12,424 bases of DNA from an uncultured Clostridia bacterium. Its GTDB lineage: Bacteria > Bacillota > Clostridia > Oscillospirales > Ruminococcaceae. The notes beneath the pieces are model-generated. The model was not told the origin of the DNA. It searched no databases and saw only the letters and a program-made list of their open reading frames with translations. The stretch is taken from contig CAMDZU010000014.1 of assembly GCA_945910715.1 (NCBI GenBank), forward strand, positions 1 to 12,424, given 5' to 3'. Made by a program: the position numbers and the translations under genes. Positions 7,053 to 12,424 of the stretch are shown one piece after another. Positions within the stretch are counted from its first letter, which is position 1; every line of letters starts with the position of its first letter.

Positions 7053-10000
7053 GGGAACAGGAATTCTGAGCTCAAATTCTGCTGTGCTGCCGTTGCCTAA
7101 ATCATAGGTATAAACGATTTTTTCTGCGTCTTCTTCAATGTCGGAAAGAGTCTTTGTTTCGGGGTCGAACTTTGCGCCTGTCCAGCCTGTAATCTTGGAA
7201 AGGTCAACATTGTAATCGTCCAGCTCTGTAACGGTGAAGGAGGTAAGGTCAATACCGTTTCCGTTAAGCTCAATCTCCATAAGCTCTGTATTCTTGCTCA
7301 GATCAAGGGTCAGAATCGGAAGACCGTTCAGTCTGACTGCTGTCAGAAGCGTGTTGTTGCTGAGGTCAAGGGAGGTAATGTTTGTTCCCCAGACGCATAA
7401 TTCAGAAAGAGCTGTGTTCTTGCTTAAGTCAAGGCTGTCCAGAGTGCCGCCGCCTATGTTGATGTATGAAAGCTTGGTGTTATTGCTTACGTCAAGGCTT
7501 TCAAGAGGAGCGCCGCTGGCTGAAAGGATTAAAAGCTCGGGAGCATTGCTAAGATCTACATTCTTTATAGGTGTGTTCCAGAAATGCAATTCCTTAAGGG
7601 CTGTGTTATTGCTGATGTCGATCTCGGCAAGATCGGGGTTATCGCCTATACCGAGAAGCTCAAGCTTGGTGTTCCTGCTTACGTCAACAGCGGAAACGCC
7701 GTTGCTCTGTACGTTAAGCTCAATCAGCTCAGGGCAGTTTGTAACGTCGATTTCGGAAACCTTGCTGCCCCACAGATTCAATACCTTAAGCTTGGGGCAG
7801 TTGCTTACGTCAAGCTCTGTAAGGGGGCTCTCACCGATAGTAACATATTCAAGCCGGGTGTTGTTTGTAAAGTCAACGCTTGTGAAGAATGGGCTTGTGC
7901 CGTTGAATGAAATAAGTTTTGGACAATTTGATACGTCGGCGCCGCTGATTCTGCTGCCGTAGAAATCCAGGGCCAGCAGGTTAGGATTGCCGCTGAAATC
8001 AAGGTCGCCTTCAATAAGGGTATCGTTGATGTTAAGAAGCTCAAGGGATTTAAGATTGCTTATGGGGCTCAGGTCTGTTACAGAAGTGCCGTTTACCTGA
8101 ACTTCCTTTAAAGCTGCAAGAAGTTCTGCGCCTGTCAGGTCGGCTAAAGGCGAGTCTGCCAGCCATAAGCCTTCTATGAAGAAGTTTTCGTCGGCGGAAA
8201 GAATTCCGTTTTCGTCAAAGTCGTATGTAGCTACACAGCTTCTCAGTACAGGGTCGGGGAAGTTTTCCTCGGTGATTTCAACATCGGGAACATAGACACA
8301 AATCTTGAACTTTTCGAATTGATCGCCGAATGTGGGATACTCATAGGCTAACCACGAGCCGTAAACGGTAAGCTCGCCTGTTTCGGCGTCATATTCGCCG
8401 CCCTCAAAGCTCGTTGCAACGGATAAATCAAGACCCATATCTATAATGTCGCTGATTTCGTCCATGCTTTCAACATAGTAAACATTTCCCGGGCATTGAA
8501 CGATTTCAAGAGCTGTGTTTGCGCGTAAATCAAGGAATGCAAGGTTGTTCCGGTTGCAGCGCAGCTCTTTAAGGGCTGTATTTGCGGAAAGGTCAAGATA
8601 GCGTATTTTGTTTGAGTCAACGTTCAGAATTTCAAGAGCGGGGTTGCCGCATAAATCAATTTCGGTAAGATAGTTGTTCCAAAGACCCAGATCTCTTAAG
8701 TTCTCCATTGCCGAAACGTCGATTGCTTCAAGGTTAAGGCTGCCTAACCACATTTCCTCCATCATTGTAAATCCGCTTACGTCCGGAACGGTTTCAAGAG
8801 GATTGTCGGAAAGATCAAGCCCCTTAAGCTCTGTAAGATGGCTTATATCAATGGTTGTGAGCTGATTTGCGCAAAGGAAGAGATATTCAATATTCGGATT
8901 GTTGGAAAGGTCAAGGCTTGTAAGTCCGCAGAAGCCTGCGTCAATCTTGATAAGATTGGGGTTATTGCTTACGTCAAGGGTTTCAATGGGGTTGCCGTGA
9001 ACGAAAAGCTCTTCAAGCTGAGGAAGCATGCTTACGTCAATGCTTGTAAGAGTGCCGCAAGGGTTGCCCTCGCTGTCAAGGCAGCCTACATAAATGCCTT
9101 TTACGGCTGTAAGGTATTCGATACCCTGTAAGCTTGTAAGGGGCTGACCATCTAAGTAAATGCCGTCAATGCTGCTTCTTTCGCCCTCGGAAAGGATACC
9201 GTCCCCGTCAAAGTCAAAGTCGGCTACAAAGTTTCTTAATGTTTCGTCGGGGAAGTTTTCTTCGTTAATGTCGCATACGGGAACCTTGATGTTAATCTCA
9301 AATCTTTCTGTATTCTCACCGAAGGTAGGATAATCGTAGCTTACGCAATCGGAGAAAATGTTAAGCATATTCGTTTCAGCGTCGTATTCCGCTCCATCCC
9401 AGTTTGTTGCCTTTGAGAAGTCCATGCCCAGTTCTTCAAGGGTATTAAACTGGTCGTAATCTGATATTTCAAAATAGTTGTCCCGGCACTCAACCAGATT
9501 AAGGGCTGTGTTTGCGCTTAAATCAATAAACGCAAGACGGTTGCCGCTGCAGCGCAGCTCTCTGAGGGCTGTATTTGCGGAAAGGTCAAGATAACTGATA
9601 AGGTTTCCGTCAAGGTTAAGACTTTCAAGAGCGGTATTGTTGCTTAAATCAATTTCGGTAAGAGCGTTTGCCCAAAGGCCAAGCTCTCTTAAGGAGGTCA
9701 TTCCCGAAACGTCGATTGCTTCGAGGTTAAGGCCGCCCAGCATAAGCACTTCCATATTTGTATATCCGCTTAAATCGGGAACTTCTTCAAGAGGATTGGA
9801 AGAAAGGTCAATTGTCTTCAGGTCTGTGAGATTGCTTATATCAATGCTTTTAATCTGATTTCCGCCCAGACGAAGTCTTTCAATCGCAGAATTGCTGCTC
9901 AGGTCAATGTCCTTTAAGAGGTTTCCGTCAAGGTTCAGCTCTTTAAGGGCTGTGTTGTTCTTTAAGTTGATTTCTGTAAGCTGATTGCCCCATATATCAA

Positions 10001-10556
10001 GAATTTCAAGGTCGGGACAAAGGCTTACGTCAAGGCTTGTAAGTCCGCAGCAGCTTGCCCATATATTTTTGAGCTTGGGATTGTTGGATAAATCCAGCTC
10101 GTTGATTGGGTTGCCGCTGATGCTCAGTGATTCAAGCTCTGAAAGATTGGATAAATCAATACTTGTAATTTGTCCCGCAGCATTTCCGTTTTCGTCAATG
10201 TTGCCTACAAAAATTCCTCTTACGGCTGTAAGGTATTCGATACCCTTTAAGCTTGTAACAGGCTCGCCGTCAAGGTAAACGCCGTCAATATAGCTTATCT
10301 CCTCAGTAGAAAGAGCGCCGTCTTCGTCCCCGTCGTAGGTTGCTACAAAGCTTCTGAGAATTTCGTCGGGGAAGTTTGTTTCGTTGATTTCCACGCTGCC
10401 GTCAGCTGTGGTTTCAGCTCCCGCAATTACGCCGTTTGATTAGCCGTAAGACAGCTGTGGAACGGAATCATCCGCAAAGGACGTGAAGCTCACGGAAGAA
10501 ACCGTCATTGCCGCCGCTGTTATAATTGACAGCAGCCGCCTGGTTTTAATGTTCAT
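5424..10556 (-). CDS. Giant LRR/FN3 surface-type protein, interrupted by in-frame TAA at codon 39
   Basis: From the ATG at 10556 the frame encodes a signal peptide (MNIKTRRLLSIITAAAMTVS, then SSVSFTSFA), reaches TAA at 10442-10440, and continues in the same frame without another stop for 1,671 codons. The body (numbered from the GTG at 10394) has three modules, each NFPD motif, EF-hand loop (21-32, 394-405, 725-736), 21-residue LRRs, and a cap domain: 1-373, 374-705, 706-1114. Six FN3 domains of about 90 residues follow (starts 1115, 1202, 1294, 1387, 1480, 1571) to the end. No LPxTG, SLH, dockerin or transmembrane anchor is seen. LRR plus FN3 suggests an extracellular binding or adhesion protein; ligand unknown. 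The GTG at 10394 has no ribosome binding site and no ATG is near, so the body needs readthrough, a sequencing error, or is a recent pseudogene. A C-to-T change from CAA is the simplest origin. Confidence 0.85.
7053..10391 (-). repeat. Three tandem NFPD/EF-hand/LRR/cap modules
   Basis: Module 1 covers 9276-10391, module 2 covers 8280-9275 and module 3 covers 7053-8279. Modules 1 and 2 are clearly sister copies (for example NPLEEVPDLSG versus NPLETVPDVSG, and LNLEAIDVS in both); module 3 is longer and more diverged, with more LRRs. Within modules, LRRs of about 21 residues follow the pattern LxxLDLSNNTxLxxLxxxxN. The separate gene at 4291-5310 is a fourth copy of the same module. Confidence 0.88.
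10440..10556 (-). other. 38-codon signal-peptide reading frame ending in TAA
   Basis: This is the 5' end of the giant LRR gene as literally encoded: a basic start, a hydrophobic stretch and SFTSFADD, with a plausible signal-peptidase cut after FA (residue 28), ending LSYG before TAA at 10440-10442. The next in-frame codons give SNGVIAGAETTADGS and run into the LRR modules. It is shown separately so the stop position is clear; it is probably not an independent gene. Confidence 0.85.
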
Positions 10557-10564
10557 TTCAGTGT

Positions 10565-10570
10565 CCTCCT
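10565..10570 (-). promoter_or_regulatory. Perfect AGGAGG ribosome binding site
   Basis: AGGAGG lies eight bases before the ATG at 10556. It fixes the true start of the giant LRR gene at the signal peptide rather than at the GTG at 10394, which has no such site. Confidence 0.9.
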
Positions 10571-10627
10571 ACACAATTATTTACAATAATTATGCATACT
10601 TATACCACATTATTGTATGTACTTTAA

Positions 10628-10656
10628 ATTATATCACTAACAATATTTGCAGTCAA
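10628..10656 (-). promoter_or_regulatory. Sigma-A promoter of the giant LRR/FN3 gene
   Basis: TTGACT (10651-10656, five of six) and perfect TATAAT (10628-10633) on the minus strand with a 17-base spacer. Transcription would begin near 10621, giving a leader of about 65 bases. The promoter is intact although the frame it serves has an early stop. Confidence 0.82.
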
Positions 10657-10731
10657 TACAAAAAATTGGCAGCAGGCGGTTTTTTCTTTACAAAATAAAG
10701 CAGGCATTTTGTGCAGTTTACTAATTGATGA

Positions 10732-10745
10732 TGTAAACGCTTACA
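10732..10745. promoter_or_regulatory. cre-like operator (CcpA/LacI family)
   Basis: TGTAAACGCTTACA matches the cre consensus TGWAANCGNTNWCA at every fixed position. It sits between the methyltransferase terminator and the giant LRR promoter, centred about 117 bases upstream of the predicted start of the LRR transcript. That is far for direct repression; activation, looping or a LacI-family regulator other than CcpA are possible. Confidence 0.6.
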
Positions 10746-10772
10746 AAACGCAGAGAATTTTTCAGAAAAGAC

Positions 10773-10806
10773 AAAAATCGTCCGTTTTCACATTACGGAC
10801 GATTTT
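10773..10806 (-). terminator. Rho-independent terminator of the methyltransferase gene
   Basis: Perfect 12-bp stem (arms 10774-10785 and 10795-10806, nine-base loop) ending in a T-run on the minus strand. It lies six bases past the TGA stop at 10813-10815. Confidence 0.9.
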
Positions 10807-10812
10807 CAGTTT

Positions 10813-11937
10813 TCATTTATAATAGGAATACAGCCTGCACATAAGCATACCGTTGTACAGCTTGCGGTTTTTCGCCGCCTTTGCGCCGAAGCTTTCCTCA
10901 AAGCGGTCGTTGGCGGTTATTACAAAAAGCTGATTTTCCCCGAGAGGCAGCATTGCCTTTCCCATATCCCTGTAAACCTGCTCCGCCTGCTCCTTTTCAA
11001 GCATACGCTCTGCGTAAGGGGGATTGCAGATTATTTTGCAGGGACTTTCGGGGTAAACAAAATCCTTTACCGCCCTTTTCTCCACGGAAATATGCTTTTC
11101 AACCCCCGCTTTCCATGCGTTGCTTTTGGCAAGCTCCACAGCCTCTCCGTCAATATCGTAGCCGTAAGCCGTAAAGCCGCTGTCGGTGCGTATTTCCCCT
11201 CTCGCTCTGTCAAATTCCTCCTCCCATACTCTGCGGTCAATACAGCCCCAGCTCATGGAAACAAAGCTGCGGTTAAGACAGGGAGCAATGTTCAGCGCCT
11301 TGAAAGCCGCCTCGATAAGAATTGTTCCCGAGCCGCAGAACGGGTCGATTATCAGGTCACGCTCACGGACTCTTGCAAGGTCGATAAGTCCTGCCGCAAG
11401 GGTTTCCTTTATGGGAGCAGCGTTGCTCATTGCACGGTAGCCCCTTTTGTGCAGACCATCTCCCGAGGTGTCTAAAATTATGGTCATTCTGTCCTTCATA
11501 AGCAGGAACGTTATGGGGAAAAGCTCTCCCGTTTCCTCAACCTGTCCGCTGATTTTGCAGGCTTTCTGCATACGCATTACAAGACCTTTTTTGATGGTGC
11601 GCTGAAGGGCGGGAATGCTTGTCAGCTTTGAGTTGAGGGAGTGCCCCTTTGTGACGGGAAACCTGTCCCCTCTGCCCACAAACTGCTCAATGGGAATATT
11701 CTGCGCCTGCTCAAACACAACGTCAAAGCTGCCCCTTGTGTCAAAATCGGCAAGAACAATGCCTATTCTTTCGGCAACGGAGCAGGTGATATTGGCTCTC
11801 GCAATGCAATGCTCGTCCCCTGTAAAGTTTATCCGTCCGTCTGAAACGGAGATATTTTCAGCCCCTGCACGCTTAAGCTCAAAGCTGAGGGTTTTTTCAA
11901 GCCCGAAATGGCAGGGCGCAGTAAGATTATAAGTCAT
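10813..11937 (-). CDS. THUMP-domain class I SAM-dependent RNA methyltransferase (RlmL/YpsC-like)
   Basis: A 374-residue enzyme that probably methylates a guanine N2 in 23S rRNA, like the RlmL half of E. coli RlmKL (m2G2445) and the Bacillus YpsC family; it acts in the cytoplasm. The N-terminal half (about 1-155) fits a ferredoxin-like plus THUMP RNA-binding region. The catalytic Rossmann half carries DPFCGSGT (198-205) for S-adenosylmethionine and NPPY (305-308), the motif of amino-group methyltransferases. The length is usual for single-domain members. I chose the ATG at 11937, with AAGGA seven bases upstream; a longer frame to 12021 would add 28 residues, but that ATG lies upstream of the predicted promoter and has no ribosome binding site. 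The exact target base is inferred from the family. Confidence 0.93.
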   Translation of the reverse strand: MTYNLTAPCHFGLEKTLSFELKRAGAENISVSDGRINFTGDEHCIARANITCSVAERIGIVLADFDTRGSFDVVFEQAQNIPIEQFVGRGDRFPVTKGHSLNSKLTSIPALQRTIKKGLVMRMQKACKISGQVEETGELFPITFLLMKDRMTIILDTSGDGLHKRGYRAMSNAAPIKETLAAGLIDLARVRERDLIIDPFCGSGTILIEAAFKALNIAPCLNRSFVSMSWGCIDRRVWEEEFDRARGEIRTDSGFTAYGYDIDGEAVELAKSNAWKAGVEKHISVEKRAVKDFVYPESPCKIICNPPYAERMLEKEQAEQVYRDMGKAMLPLGENQLFVITANDRFEESFGAKAAKNRKLYNGMLMCRLYSYYK

Positions 11938-11980
11938 AGCGGATTCCTTTTTGTTGTTTATTGGGCAGAAGCCCACTGAT

Positions 11981-12009
11981 AGTATAACACAACAGGGCGA
12001 AAGGGGCAA
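11981..12009 (-). promoter_or_regulatory. Probable promoter of the methyltransferase gene
   Basis: TTGCCC (12004-12009, four of six) and TATACT (11981-11986, five of six) on the minus strand with a 17-base spacer; transcription would start near 11974. The -35 box lies inside the GGGGC-AA-GCCCC palindrome that begins the repeat array. Confidence 0.5.
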
Positions 12010-12274
12010 GCCCCTTTTCAAACCCCCGTGTTGTGTTGGTTGTGGTTTGAGGGTTGGTGGAGAGGGGGCTGCCGCCCCCTTTGACCCCTGTTTTTTGTGT
12101 TTGTTTGGTTTTGTAGGTCGGTTTAAAAGGGGGCTACTCGCCCCCTTTTCCCCTCGGTTTTGTGTTTGTTTGATTTTATATGTTGGTGTGGAGGGGGCTT
12201 CTCGCCCCCTTTTTCCCCTCGGTTTTGTGTTTGTTTGATTTTATATGTTGGTGTGGAGGGGGCTTCTCGCCCCC
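12003..12274. repeat. Tandem array of ~65-base units with G/C-rich hairpins
   Basis: Hairpins GGGGGC-loop-GCCCCC start at 12064, 12129, 12193 and 12258, spaced 65, 64 and 65 bases, with a shorter GGGGC-AA-GCCCC copy at 12003. Loops are TGCC, TACTC, TTCTC and TTCTC. The linkers are T-rich (TCGGTTTTGTGTTTG then TTTGATTTTATATG), and the second and third linkers are identical apart from one T in a run. No credible coding frame crosses it. It could be a genome-wide repeat family or a stack of terminator-like hairpins. Confidence 0.88.
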
Positions 12275-12310
12275 TTGATAATGTTGTACTTAATTATAAT
12301 GGAGCAATAA

Positions 12311-12408
12311 CCCCTCGCCCATTTCTTTGATTGCCCAAAGAAATGGGGAAAGAAATGCACTCGCTCACACGCCGCGAGGGGCTTTGTGAAACTCGCAAGC
12401 GAGTTTCA
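12311..12408. repeat. Cluster of perfect inverted repeats at the right edge
   Basis: Three inverted repeats are seen: CCCATTTCTTTG/CAAAGAAATGGG with a six-base loop (12318-12347, 12-bp arms); TGAAACTCGC/GCGAGTTTCA with a two-base loop (12387-12408, 10-bp arms); and outer CCCCTCGC (12311-12318) pairing with GCGAGGGG (12374-12381), which could enclose the first. It looks like a structured non-coding element or the edge of a dispersed repeat. No gene is seen from 11938 to 12424. Confidence 0.7.
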
Positions 12409-12424
12409 AGGGGTGTAGTGCTTG

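Noticed and set aside
7234..7962. 242-codon plus-strand frame within the LRR region
   Set aside because: It is antisense to the LRR modules; its repetitive Leu/Ser content mirrors the LRR codons and it has no ribosome binding site.
10394..10394. GTG at 10394 as the real start of the giant LRR protein
   Set aside because: No ribosome binding site precedes it, no promoter is seen near it, and an in-frame signal peptide with AGGAGG and a good promoter lies upstream.
5424..10394. CRISPR array or mobile repeats suggested by regular DNA periodicity
   Set aside because: The periods follow LRR and FN3 protein repeats inside one open frame; there are no short identical repeats with unique spacers.
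10403..10460. Direct repeats CCACAGCTG flanking the TAA (10452-10460 and 10403-10411) as a switch that deletes the stop
   Set aside because: The repeats are 49 bases apart, which is not a multiple of three, so recombination between them would shift the frame rather than restore it.
11938..12021. 28-residue N-terminal extension of the methyltransferase
   Set aside because: The extension overlaps the predicted promoter, starts in the repeat array and does not resemble the family's N-terminus; AAGGA supports the start at 11937.
12275..12300. Plus-strand promoter TTGATA ... TATAAT reading out to the right
   Set aside because: The spacer is only 14 bases, too short for a sigma-A promoter, and no start codon with a ribosome binding site follows before the edge.

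Overview
The window looks like a chromosomal segment from a low-to-mid GC Firmicute, most likely a gut clostridium of the Ruminococcus/Oscillospiraceae type. This is an inference from strong AGGAGG-type ribosome binding sites, near-consensus sigma-A promoters with 17-base spacers, a GH25 lysozyme, Listeria-internalin-like leucine-rich repeats (LRRs) fused to fibronectin type III (FN3) domains, and a match to the CcpA cre consensus. No marker gene fixes the species.

All six protein-coding loci lie on the minus strand, so the window reads right to left. Five have their own promoter and their own hairpin terminator; the sixth, at the left edge, has its promoter but its end is outside the window. 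They therefore look like single-gene transcription units rather than one operon. In transcription order they are: a THUMP-domain RNA methyltransferase (11937-10813); a very large LRR/FN3 surface-type protein whose signal peptide is separated from its body by an in-frame TAA (10556-5424); a smaller LRR protein with no signal peptide (5310-4291); a secreted GH25 lysozyme with an N-terminal beta-repeat region (4158-2758); a membrane-anchored lipase-like alpha/beta hydrolase (2604-1276); and the ATPase of a LolD/MacB-type ABC exporter, cut by the left edge (683-1).

Intergenic regions are informative. The ABC gene starts from a perfect TTGACA-17-TATAAT promoter and has a leader of about 245 bases with two palindromes and a hairpin. 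A perfect match to the CcpA/LacI-family cre consensus lies upstream of the giant LRR gene. The right end (12003-12424) is non-coding: a tandem array of about 65-base units, each with a G/C-rich hairpin, followed by a cluster of perfect inverted repeats.

Functionally, the window mixes housekeeping (rRNA methyltransferase) with envelope functions (secreted lysozyme, membrane hydrolase, ABC exporter ATPase, LRR/FN3 proteins probably involved in binding or adhesion). The most notable observation is the single in-frame stop between an intact promoter, ribosome binding site and signal peptide and more than 1,660 further open codons. No CRISPR array, transposase, tRNA, rRNA or recognisable riboswitch was seen.
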